Below are positions 9,043 through 16,558 of a DNA stretch of 62,699 nt, piece by piece. The stretch comes from CAZCFB01 sp964511535 (GTDB lineage: Bacteria; Myxococcota_A; Polyangia; GCA-2747355; CAZCFB01), in the NCBI GenBank assembly GCA_964511535.1, contig CAZEFW010000034.1, positions 1 to 62,699 on the forward strand. The letters are read 5' to 3'. The position numbers were made by a program, and so were the translations under genes. The notes beneath the pieces were generated by a model that had not been told where the DNA came from, did no database searches, and saw only the letters and a list, made by a program, of their open reading frames with translations. Each line of letters begins with the position of its first letter. Position 1 is the first letter of the stretch.

Positions 9043-9714
9043 TCACTTGCCCAGCTTCTTCAGCTCCTGCTCGATCTGATCGTTGAGGCCCTTGGGGACC
9101 TCGCCTGACCAGCGAAACAGGATCTTCATGGTCCGGGCGTCGAGCAGCAGATTCAGCGGCGTGCCGGTCTGGTAGTCCATCAACTTCTTGGTCTGCTGCA
9201 GCTGGTCCAGCAGCACCGGGAAGGTGAGGCCGAAGCGCTGGCGCCACTGCCCGCAGAAGGTGGAGGTGGGGATGCGCTGGCGCTCGTCCTGGAAGATCAC
9301 CGACACGATGCCCAGGCCGCGGCCGCAGAACTTCTCGTGGGTCTTCTTCTCGATCAACTTCATCTCGTCGATGCACGGCTGGCACCAGCCCGCGCCGATG
9401 GAGACCAGCAGCAGCGACTTGCCGCAGCTGATGTCCTGCAGGGTCACGGGCTTGAGGTTGCAGTCCTTGAGCGCCGGGGAGAAGGCGCCGAACACCTCAC
9501 CCGGCTTGCTGCCGTGGGGCCCGGACGGGTGGGCCCCGCAGGTGGGCTTGGTGTAGTGGTCGGCGGGGCAGCTGCCCGCGCCTGCGGTGGCGTCGGGCGA
9601 GACGCCGCCATCGCCGCCGCCGGGCGCCGCGGGATCCGCGTCATCGCCGGCGCACCCGTGCGCGCACAGCAGCAGCGCGCCCACCAGGAACATGAGCATG
9701 AAGCGATCAGTCAT
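9043..9714 (-). CDS. TlpA-like redox lipoprotein
   Basis: 223 residues. A hydrophobic leader ends at Cys21 (CAHGC), followed by a Gly/Asp spacer and a short Cys-containing stretch (GSCPADHYTKPTCG), then a thioredoxin fold with SIGAGWCQPC (Cys111, Cys114). A second conserved segment, FPVLLDQLQQTKKLMDYQTGTP, includes the expected TP region. It is the first gene of the unit with the second TlpA-like gene five bases downstream and the beta-barrel after it. The extra cysteines could form a structural disulfide. An earlier in-frame ATG at 9732 is less likely because the signal peptide fits better from 9714. Confidence 0.83.
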   Translation of the reverse strand: MTDRFMLMFLVGALLLCAHGCAGDDADPAAPGGGDGGVSPDATAGAGSCPADHYTKPTCGAHPSGPHGSKPGEVFGAFSPALKDCNLKPVTLQDISCGKSLLLVSIGAGWCQPCIDEMKLIEKKTHEKFCGRGLGIVSVIFQDERQRIPTSTFCGQWRQRFGLTFPVLLDQLQQTKKLMDYQTGTPLNLLLDARTMKILFRWSGEVPKGLNDQIEQELKKLGK

Positions 9715-9799
9715 GAGGGAATGTCTTGGCAACCGTCCCGGGTGTTACAGGCCGGCGGCACGATCCAGGGCGACGACAGGTGGATCGCGAGAGCGCGGG

Positions 9800-10903
9800 T
9801 CAGGCCTCGGGTCGGGCGATCCAGCCGCCGCCCAGCACCCGCTCGCCCTGGTAGAACACCGCCGCCTGCCCGGGGGTCACCGCGCGCTGGGGCTCGTCGA
9901 ACCGTACCCGCGCGGCGCCGTCGGGCAGCAGCGTAACAGTGGCCGGGGCCGCCCGGTGGCGGTAGCGGATCTGGGCCTCCACCCGCAGCTCGCCATGCGG
10001 GGCCTGGCCCGCCAGCCAGCTCACCCCGGTGGCCACCAGGCCGCGGCTGCTGAGATCCTCGGGCCGCTGGCTCAGCACCACCTCGGCCGCGTCGGGCCGG
10101 ATGGCGGTGACATAAGTCCTGCTGCCGGTGGCCACGCCGAGACCCCGGCGCTGGCCGATGGTGTAGCGGTGCACGCCGCCATGCTCGCCGAGACGCTGCC
10201 CCTCGGGGCCCACCAGCGCGCCGGGCCTGGGCGTGGCTCCCAGGAGGCGACACAGCGCCTCGGCGAACCCCTCGCCGTCGCCGCCGAGGCAGGCGTCCTG
10301 GCTGTCGGCCCGCGCGGCGTTGGGCAGGCCGATGCGCGCGGCCTCGGCCCGCACCTGCGCCTTTTCCATCTCGCCCAGGGGGAAGCGCGTCAGGCTCAGC
10401 TGCTCCGGCGACAGGGAGAACAGGAAGTACGACTGGTCCTTGCCCCGGTCCAGGCCGCGCAGCAGGGCCGGGCCGTGGTCGGCGTCGGGATCCACCCGCG
10501 CGTAGTGCCCGGTGGCCACCACCGCCGCGCCCAGCCGGCGGGCGTGGTGCTGCAGCTCGGCCCACTTCACCGCCCCGTTGCAATGGACGCACGGGTTGGG
10601 CGTGCGGCCGCCGCTGTAGTCCTGCCAGGCCGGCTCCAGCACCTGCTGTCGAAACAGGTCGTGGCAGTCGAACACCAGGTGGCGGATCCCCAGAGACGCG
10701 GCGGCCTCCTGGACCGCCACCACGCCGCCCTGCCCGCAGCACGACGCGCCCGCGGCGTCGGGCCCGCCCTCGCAGGGCCACAGCCGCAGGGTCACGCCCA
10801 CCGGCTCGTACTGCCCCTCGCGCAGCAGCAACGCCGCGGCCAGGGTGGAGTCCACCCCGCCGCTCATGGCCACCAGGGCTCGCTGTGTGGTGCGCTGATT
10901 CAC
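9800..10903 (-). CDS. mnmA: tRNA-specific 2-thiouridylase MnmA
   Basis: Transfers sulfur to U34 of Lys, Glu and Gln tRNAs, using ATP to adenylate the uridine. The 367-residue protein has the PP-loop SGGVDS (14-19), the catalytic cysteine in NPCVHCN (Cys105), the second catalytic cysteine in DSQDACL (Cys205; the usual form is SQDIC), and the motif KDQSYFLF. The C-terminal beta-barrel tRNA-binding domain is present (YTIGQRRGLG), so the length is normal. It is divergent from the lipoprotein at 10944. MnmA needs a sulfur relay, and none of the donor genes is in the window. Confidence 0.96.
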   Translation of the reverse strand: MNQRTTQRALVAMSGGVDSTLAAALLLREGQYEPVGVTLRLWPCEGGPDAAGASCCGQGGVVAVQEAAASLGIRHLVFDCHDLFRQQVLEPAWQDYSGGRTPNPCVHCNGAVKWAELQHHARRLGAAVVATGHYARVDPDADHGPALLRGLDRGKDQSYFLFSLSPEQLSLTRFPLGEMEKAQVRAEAARIGLPNAARADSQDACLGGDGEGFAEALCRLLGATPRPGALVGPEGQRLGEHGGVHRYTIGQRRGLGVATGSRTYVTAIRPDAAEVVLSQRPEDLSSRGLVATGVSWLAGQAPHGELRVEAQIRYRHRAAPATVTLLPDGAARVRFDEPQRAVTPGQAAVFYQGERVLGGGWIARPEA

Positions 10904-10943
10904 GGCAATAGATTATGATGCAACTCCATACAGGAGGTCACCG

Positions 10944-11699
10944 ATGGATCGCAGGACCGCAGGATGTTTGCTGGCTGTCTCTCTCCTGGCCGTCTCCGGC
11001 TGCGCCGAACGCAACGTACCAGCGGGCGCCGACGGCACCGCCGTGCCGCTGGACGGCAGCGCCGCTGCCGACGCGCACAACAAGCGGGACTTCCACGAGC
11101 CCGACAGCGGCGGCAGCGCCAACTTCTGCAAGGGCAAGGCCTACGCCGCGGTGGACGGCAAGCCGCTGCAGATCTCCCGGCTGTCCACCTACGTCGACTT
11201 CGTGGCCAGCTGCTGCGGACCGGCGCCGGTGCTCGACTTCGAGGCCACCAGGGCCGACGGGAGCCAGGCGAAGGTCAGGCTCTACATGGCCAACATGCCC
11301 AACATGAAGCCTCAGCCCAAGGTCCGCCTCGACCTCTCGGCGCTGCCCAAGGGCTGGTTCGTGGGCGTCCGATGCGATCCCTCGTCCATGTGCGGCGTGG
11401 TCTCCACGAGCACGAGCAGCTTCGCCGGGTTCATCGAGATCCAGTCGCTGCTTGGCGGCCCGGCGGTGCAGGTCACCGCGTGCGTGGAGATCAGCCCCAA
11501 GGGCCCAAGCAACCCGCCGGCGCATCGGATCAAGCTCTGGTCGCCCCCGGTGACGGTCAACACCGCCTGCGTGCCAGGCATGCACCAGACCTGCAACGTG
11601 GACCCGAAGATCTCCTCGCTGCGGGGCAAGTGCAACGACGACAGCACCTGCACCTGTACGCCCCCGGCAAAGAAGACGCCCAACGGCAAGTGCCAGTGA
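10944..11699 (+). CDS. secreted lipoprotein, function unknown
   Basis: 251 residues with lipobox AVSGC and a Gly/Asp-rich spacer. The body has no domain I recognise. It contains several cysteines, including a C-terminal cluster (CVPGMHQTC, KCNDDSTCTCTPP) that looks disulfide-bonded, and a short region VDFVASCCGPAPVLDF. The Shine-Dalgarno is near perfect (AGGAGGT, five bases before the ATG). It is transcribed alone and diverges from mnmA. The composition, with a Cys-rich end and Pro/Lys tail, is like that of the other lipoproteins in this window. Confidence 0.8.
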   Translation: MDRRTAGCLLAVSLLAVSGCAERNVPAGADGTAVPLDGSAAADAHNKRDFHEPDSGGSANFCKGKAYAAVDGKPLQISRLSTYVDFVASCCGPAPVLDFEATRADGSQAKVRLYMANMPNMKPQPKVRLDLSALPKGWFVGVRCDPSSMCGVVSTSTSSFAGFIEIQSLLGGPAVQVTACVEISPKGPSNPPAHRIKLWSPPVTVNTACVPGMHQTCNVDPKISSLRGKCNDDSTCTCTPPAKKTPNGKCQ

Positions 11700-11770
11700 G
11701 GCCAGCGTCCGCGCCTCGCGCCGCAAGCCCCGGCGCGGCGCGGGGTTGACCAGCACCCGGGCGCGGCAAG

Positions 11771-12481
11771 TTACGAGGCGGGCCCCTGAAAGCCGCTGGC
11801 GAAGCTCCGGGCGGGCAGCAGCACCTGCCCCGCCGGCGACGGGATGAAGGAGGCCAGGCTGATGCGGTCCATGGGCGAGAGCACCAGACCCACGCCGGGC
11901 AGATCGTCCAGCACCGGCGTCTCCTCGGGGACCGAGCGGTAGGGGCCGTCGTCTGCCAGCGGGGGCGTGGCATCGCGGGCCCTGCCCAGCACCACCAGCG
12001 GCGCGTCCAGGGCCACGACGCACAGGTAGAGCCACAGGTGGCGGGCCACGGCCAGGGCCGTGGTGAGCCCGGCAGTGTTCATCAGCTCGAGCAGGGGCGT
12101 GTCGAGCACGTCGTAGATCTGCTCGTTGCGGTACATGGAAAAGGGCCCCACGATGAGCGGCACTTCGGTGGTCAGCCGCACCCGCGTCTCCTGCCCCTGG
12201 ATCTTCAGCTCTGCCAGCTCGGTGATATCCACCAGCAGCCGCTTGCCGCCCACGTACCCCCCCTCGCCCTCGGGGCTGCGTTCTTCGATGATCAGGCGGT
12301 AGCCGAGCAGCGGGAAGCGGGAGGTGGGGGCGGCCACCGGCGCCGGGCTGATGGCCCTGCCCTCGAACACCACCGGCCCGTCGTCGACCCAGTCGGCCCG
12401 GCGCATGGGGCCGTGGCCCAGCAGCTGCACCACCTCCTGGCTCACCTCCCCCGGCGGAGGCTGAAATCGCACGAACCGCAT
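11771..12481 (-). CDS. conserved-looking hypothetical protein, function unknown
   Basis: 236 residues without a signal peptide. A soluble N-terminal part (FEGRAISPAP, GYRLIIEERSPEG, LLVDITELAEL) is followed by a moderately hydrophobic helix (LTTALAVARHLWLYLCVVALDAPLVVLG) that may be a membrane segment. The N-terminal layout, with an added group, a 'YRLIIEER' strand and a later 'LLVDITE' strand, vaguely recalls GIDE/MULAN-type domains, but I would not assign it. Codon use and length support a real gene. It is separated from pfkB by about 170 bp that hold a small ORF on the other strand. Confidence 0.65.
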   Translation of the reverse strand: MRFVRFQPPPGEVSQEVVQLLGHGPMRRADWVDDGPVVFEGRAISPAPVAAPTSRFPLLGYRLIIEERSPEGEGGYVGGKRLLVDITELAELKIQGQETRVRLTTEVPLIVGPFSMYRNEQIYDVLDTPLLELMNTAGLTTALAVARHLWLYLCVVALDAPLVVLGRARDATPPLADDGPYRSVPEETPVLDDLPGVGLVLSPMDRISLASFIPSPAGQVLLPARSFASGFQGPAS

Positions 12482-12544
12482 CCGGGGAGCATGTTAGCAG
12501 GGATCGGTGTATATTCTGGGGAGTTGAACCATTCGAGGATCGAC

Positions 12545-12616
12545 ATGCAACACTGGAGACCCGCACCAAAGCCCCGCCCCAGGCCGAAGCCGAAGCCTCG
12601 CCCTGGCCAGGGTTGA
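12545..12616 (+). CDS. possible 23-residue Pro/Arg/Lys-rich micropeptide
   Basis: An ATG at 12545, preceded by GAGG six bases upstream, opens a 23-codon frame with RPAPKPRPRPKPKPRP, that is, a regular X-Pro alternation with Arg/Lys at X. A net positive charge with alternating proline is seen in proline-rich antimicrobial peptides of animals and in linkers of myxobacterial proteins. The upstream TATATT could be a -10 element, but no matching -35 stands out. It lies between the convergent-strand genes 11771-12481 and 12654-13550. It could be chance low-complexity coding in GC-rich DNA, so confidence is low. Confidence 0.3.
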   Translation: MQHWRPAPKPRPRPKPKPRPGQG

Positions 12617-12653
12617 TCCGGCCAGCGCCCCCGCGCACCGTCACATTCTGCAA

Positions 12654-13550
12654 TCAGAGCAGCCGCTGTAGCTCCGCTGCCGTGATCAGGCCGGTGGAGT
12701 CCGCCCGCAAGGTGCAGGCGTGGCGGGCGGCGATCTGTCCCATGCGCACCGCCTGCTCCAGGGGGCGGCCGAGCGACAGCCTGCCGTAAAGGAAGCCCAC
12801 CGCCAGGCTGTCGCCGGCGCCGTTGCTGTCCACCACCGGCGCGGGCAGGTCCACCGGATCGAACGCGCGCACCTGCCCCGCGGCGGCCAGCAGGCAGCCG
12901 CGCGCCCCGCGGCCGGCCAGGGCCACCACCTCGGGGCGGCGGGCCAGCAGCTCGCCCAGGGTGTGCTCCGGCTCAGGGAGGTTGGCGCACGAGAGCATCA
13001 GGTAGTCCGCCGCGGCCACGAAGTCCTGCCGGTAGGCGTCGTCCAGGTCGTGCAGGTCTTGCAGGTCGCAGGCCACGGTGACGCCCAGCTGTCGGGCCAG
13101 CGGCAGCAAGCGGCGCGCCCAGTTGGGGATGTTGAAGTGGGCCGCCGGCGCGCGGGCGAGCATGGCGCGGCAGCGGTCCATGTCCGGCGCCAGCGTCATG
13201 TGCCCCTTGCCGTCGTAGAAGTTGTGCCGCCGGCCGTCGGGCAGCATGAGGTTGATGCTGCGCGCGGTGCCGGCGGGGTCCAGCTCCAGGCCGCTCACGT
13301 CCACGCCGAAGCGCTGCAGCTGCCGGCGCACCATGCGGCCTGCCGGGTCATCGCCCACATGGCCGATGATACCCACCCGCAAGCCCAGGCGAGCGTATCC
13401 CATGGCCGCGTAGCCGCCGGCCTGGCCCACATAGTCGACGTTGTCGGTGTAGTGGGACTCGTGGCTCAGGTCCACTTCGGGCTGGTTGAGGTAGACGTTG
13501 GTGTCCACCCCGACGTTGCCCACGACGACCATGTCCAGGGGGGCGCTCAC
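12654..13550 (-). CDS. PfkB-family carbohydrate kinase (ribokinase-like)
   Basis: 298 residues of the ribokinase fold. The N-terminal Gly-Gly substrate region is present (VGQAGGYAAMGYARLG), and the C-terminal PfkB signature reads VDSNGAGDSLAVGFLYG, with the catalytic Asp in the anion-hole motif GAGD. Members phosphorylate sugars or nucleosides; the substrate cannot be fixed from sequence. The segment QDLHDLDDAYRQDF resembles the adenosine/fructose kinase group only weakly. Its start overlaps the end of the upstream lipoprotein gene by four bases (ATGA), so the two are translationally coupled, an odd pairing of a cytosolic kinase with an exported protein. Confidence 0.9.
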   Translation of the reverse strand: MSAPLDMVVVGNVGVDTNVYLNQPEVDLSHESHYTDNVDYVGQAGGYAAMGYARLGLRVGIIGHVGDDPAGRMVRRQLQRFGVDVSGLELDPAGTARSINLMLPDGRRHNFYDGKGHMTLAPDMDRCRAMLARAPAAHFNIPNWARRLLPLARQLGVTVACDLQDLHDLDDAYRQDFVAAADYLMLSCANLPEPEHTLGELLARRPEVVALAGRGARGCLLAAAGQVRAFDPVDLPAPVVDSNGAGDSLAVGFLYGRLSLGRPLEQAVRMGQIAARHACTLRADSTGLITAAELQRLL

Positions 13551-14350
13551 CGGCCGTCACACAGGGCCGGGAGAGGACTGGTGGCGCAGGCGCCTGCGCT
13601 GGTGCAGTGCCGCGAGAGGCACTGGTCGTCGCTGTTGCACGGGGCGCCGTTGGCCTTGAGCGCCGTGCACACCTTGCTCAGACAGCGCAGGGGCGGCTCG
13701 GCGTACGGGTCGCAGGCGGCAGAGTGGCACGCCTCGCCCTTGCGCGGAAAGAAGACGCACTGCTTCTTCTTGGTATCGCAGCGCAGCTCGGCCTGGCACT
13801 GCGCCGACGCGCAGCTCTGCCCCTCGGCAGCGGCCTGCTTGCAGGTGCCGCGCTGGCCGTGGGGTGTCAACAGCGGACCGTCGCAGACGAGCCCGGGCGC
13901 GCAGGTGGACAGGGAGGACAGCGAAAGGATCGGCACATCATGGCCGCACGACTCGCCCTGCTGTCGCGTGCCGCGCACCAGCAGGTTCAGGTAGCAACGC
14001 TGGTACACCAGCAGCGAGCGGATGGTCCAGTTGGCGTCCATGCCCACGGGGCAGGCTGCGGCGTCGATGGCGTCGAGGCAGCGGCGGGCCGCATCGCCGT
14101 CCAGCTCGAGGCCCTCGTCGGCCAGGTAGGTCAGGATGTAGCGTGGGCGCTCGAACCACTTGTCGAACGTCGCCTGGCACCCGCCGGCCTTGGTCCAGCC
14201 GAGGTCGTTCAGATCGGCGGCGCTGCAACAACGGCTCACCCGCCCGCACACGGCGGCGCCCAGGTCGGAGAAGAAGTCCTCCATGCGCTCCACCTCGGAC
14301 TGGCAGCCCAGGGCAGCCAGCGCGGCGATCAACAGAAGCGGTCTCGTCAT
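13547..14350 (-). CDS. cysteine-rich secreted lipoprotein
   Basis: 267 residues with lipobox ALGC. The N-terminal half has spaced cysteines (VCGRVSRCC, GGCQATF, RRCLDAIDAAAC); the C-terminal half has repeated short Cys modules (CAPGLVCDG, GTCKQAAAEGQSCASAQCQAELRCD, GEACHSAACD, GAPCNSDDQCLSRHC) like the Dickkopf-type modules common in myxobacterial lipoproteins. Function unknown; an extracellular, disulfide-stabilised scaffold is a reasonable guess. It overlaps the downstream pfkB-family gene by four bases and lies 23 bp below the next lipoprotein gene, so four genes (12654-16499) form one unit. Confidence 0.8.
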   Translation of the reverse strand: MTRPLLLIAALAALGCQSEVERMEDFFSDLGAAVCGRVSRCCSAADLNDLGWTKAGGCQATFDKWFERPRYILTYLADEGLELDGDAARRCLDAIDAAACPVGMDANWTIRSLLVYQRCYLNLLVRGTRQQGESCGHDVPILSLSSLSTCAPGLVCDGPLLTPHGQRGTCKQAAAEGQSCASAQCQAELRCDTKKKQCVFFPRKGEACHSAACDPYAEPPLRCLSKVCTALKANGAPCNSDDQCLSRHCTSAGACATSPLPALCDGR

Positions 14351-14373
14351 CTCTCCCCCTGGAGGTTTGGCGC

Positions 14374-15726
14374 TTATTGCTCCGCGCAGGCGTGGTACAG
14401 GGTGGTGCCCACGCGGTAAGCGATGTGGATGGTGGTCTTGCCCGAGGTCTTGTCCTTGTGCACGCGGAGGCGGGTCTCGTCGCCGCTGCCCTCGCGGACC
14501 TTGGACGGCTTGAAGCCGGCCGAGAGGTCACCCGTGGTCCAGTACAGCGCGCCCTTGGTGCCCGTGGTGAAGAAGGAGACGTACAGCTTCTGTTCGGTCT
14601 GCGTCAGCGCCATCTCCACCGACGTCGCCTTGACCGGCATTGCCACCTCGAGGCCCGAGCCTGGCAGGCCGGCGGAGCTGGACAGGTCCCACGGCAGGTA
14701 GATCAGCTTGTTGTTCGAGGTGGCGCTCTCCACGAACGCGAGGTGCGCCTCGTGCACGTCCTTTTTGTTCTTGTCCTTGGTCAGGGTCATGGCGATGGCC
14801 ACCGGGCGGGGGCTCGAGATGACATGCCCCGAGGTCTTGACCGGGTGATTGCAGGCGGTCTGCTGCGCGTACACGTGCAGCTTGCCGGGGGATCCGACCT
14901 TGTCGGACTGGAAGGAGGCGTGGCCGTAGCGGTTGGGCCCCTGGGACACGCGCACCGGGCCGATAGTGGCGGTCTCCACCAGCGGATCCTGGGTGCATTT
15001 CTTTCCCACGATCTTCTGTTCACCCTTGTCGAAGTAGATCAGGAACGGGAAGAGCTTGCGCTTGGCCCCCTCGGTGCCTGTGGCGGCGCCGTAGATGTAA
15101 TCGCTCAGGGTGTCCAGATCCACGCTCTCGATCTTGCCTGCCCAGACATCTTTGGCTCCGGACCAGAGGCCGTTTTTCAGGCGGATGTCCCGGCGCAGCG
15201 CGCCGCCGTTTTCCGCATCGCCAAAGGCCACGTGGAGCTGCCCCAACCGGTCCATGGCGGCGGCCGCGATGGTGACCTTTTTGCGCACCTCCTTGGTGAT
15301 CAGCTTGGGCCACAGCAGGGCGTGGCGCAGGGTGGCGTTCTTGTCCACGAAGATGATGTGCGGATCACCGCTGGCGTCGAGGTCCAGGTCGAAGCGGTGC
15401 TGGCCAGGGATCAGGTTCGCGGTCACTTGCTGCTCCATGCGCGGGCAGAGGGGCGGCGGGAGGTCGGCCACCGGGCCATCGGGCGGCGCTGCCTCGGGCG
15501 CCGGACCGTCCGGGAGCTGCTTGCCGTCGGAGATCTTCGCGTCCGCCGTGGTGCCGGCCTGCTTGCGGCAGACCTTCTGCTTGCCCTCGTCCACGCAGGT
15601 GAAGCCCTCGGGGCAGCGGCCATCGTCCTTGCAGGAAAACCCGCCGTCGAGGATGTCGGGGTTGAAGCAGCCGTGGGCCGCCAGGGCACAGAGCAGGACG
15701 AGCAAGGGAGTCAGGGGCGCGCGCAT
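14374..15726 (-). CDS. secreted lipoprotein with N-terminal Cys module
   Basis: 450 residues with lipobox AAHGC, then a Cys module (FSCKDDGRCPEGFTCVDEGKQKVC) typical of myxobacterial surface lipoproteins, then a Pro/Asp-rich linker. The remaining roughly 340 residues hold repeated propeller-like strands (DLDASGDPHIIFVD, RLGQLHVAFGDAENG, EAHLAFVESATSNN, TTIHIAYRVGT) with the 'G-x-x-H-h-h-a' rhythm of blade strands, so a beta-propeller is likely. Its ATG overlaps the stop of the TPR gene by one base (TGATG). Confidence 0.77.
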   Translation of the reverse strand: MRAPLTPLLVLLCALAAHGCFNPDILDGGFSCKDDGRCPEGFTCVDEGKQKVCRKQAGTTADAKISDGKQLPDGPAPEAAPPDGPVADLPPPLCPRMEQQVTANLIPGQHRFDLDLDASGDPHIIFVDKNATLRHALLWPKLITKEVRKKVTIAAAAMDRLGQLHVAFGDAENGGALRRDIRLKNGLWSGAKDVWAGKIESVDLDTLSDYIYGAATGTEGAKRKLFPFLIYFDKGEQKIVGKKCTQDPLVETATIGPVRVSQGPNRYGHASFQSDKVGSPGKLHVYAQQTACNHPVKTSGHVISSPRPVAIAMTLTKDKNKKDVHEAHLAFVESATSNNKLIYLPWDLSSSAGLPGSGLEVAMPVKATSVEMALTQTEQKLYVSFFTTGTKGALYWTTGDLSAGFKPSKVREGSGDETRLRVHKDKTSGKTTIHIAYRVGTTLYHACAEQ

Positions 15727-16499
15727 CAGAACCTCACCCCGCCGGCCACGCCGGCCATGCCCGGGCCCACCGATGGGGCGATCCAGGCGCTGCGCTCGTT
15801 CGGTTCAGGGCCGCCCACGCGGTCGAGGATCAGCAGCACCGCGCCGGTGGCCAGGGCGGCGCCGCCCACGGCCAGGGTCACGATCTGGCCCAGCTCCAGG
15901 CCCTTGCCGGCGTCCTCGGTGGACGCGTATTCGGAGAAGTCGGGCCGGGTGCCCAGGCGGCTGGCGTCCTCCAGCTCGCCCGCCTTGCCGGCGGCCACGG
16001 CGCCCAGGGCCGCGCCGGTGATGCAGAGCGCGGCGCCGGTGCCCACCAGCACCCAGCCAGGGATCCAGTAGGGGCGGGCCAGCTCCGGCTGGGGCTGCGG
16101 CGCGGGTGTTGGTTTGGGGGTTGGCGCGGGATCGGGTTTGCGCCGCTCCTGCAGGGCGCGCTTCAAGTTCTTGATGCGCGCACGCACGATGGCCGCGTTT
16201 TCGGGGTCGCTCTTCAGGTAGCGCTCGTAGTGGTCGATGGCCAGCTGGAACTCGCCCATCGACTCGTGACAGTGGGCGATGTTGAACAGCAGCTCCGGCC
16301 TTTTGGAGTGGGCGTAGGACTTCTTGAACTGAACCGCGGCGCCCTTGAAGTCGGAGCGCTTGTACAGCTTTTCGCCCAGCACGTAGTACTGCTTTGCCAG
16401 GTCGATGTCCTTTTCGTCGGCGTCCGCGCTGGTCGGCGCTGCCCAGATGATGCTGACCGCCAGCACCCATGAAACGAAGATCCGCAAGGGTGGCTCCAT
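15726..16499 (-). CDS. TPR membrane protein with Pro-rich linker
   Basis: 257 residues with an N-terminal signal sequence, then tetratricopeptide repeats (about residues 33-120: LAKQYYVLGEKLYKRSDFKGAA, PELLFNIAHCHESMGEFQLAI). A Pro/Ala/Lys linker (PDPAPTPKPTPAPQPQP) follows, and then two hydrophobic segments (GWVLVGTGAALCITGAALGAV and IVTLAVGGAALATGAVLLIL). This TPR-linker-two-TM layout is frequent in Myxococcota. It is probably a periplasmic protein-binding scaffold anchored in the inner membrane. First gene of the 16499-to-12654 unit. Confidence 0.8.
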   Translation of the reverse strand: MEPPLRIFVSWVLAVSIIWAAPTSADADEKDIDLAKQYYVLGEKLYKRSDFKGAAVQFKKSYAHSKRPELLFNIAHCHESMGEFQLAIDHYERYLKSDPENAAIVRARIKNLKRALQERRKPDPAPTPKPTPAPQPQPELARPYWIPGWVLVGTGAALCITGAALGAVAAGKAGELEDASRLGTRPDFSEYASTEDAGKGLELGQIVTLAVGGAALATGAVLLILDRVGGPEPNERSAWIAPSVGPGMAGVAGGVRF

Positions 16500-16558
16500 C
16501 GGTTCGGTGGTTTGAGGCGTGGGATGTTATCACGCCTCCCGGGACCGACTGCGGCTCT

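Noticed and set aside
8453..9385. Longer reading of the TlpA gene starting at 9385
   Set aside because: It overlaps the upstream TlpA gene; the Arg/Pro-rich extension has no homology feel, and a signal peptide begins at 9037.
12038..12616. 192-residue ORF
   Set aside because: Mostly antisense to the 11771-12481 gene; only the short 3' part has its own Shine-Dalgarno and is listed as a micro-ORF.
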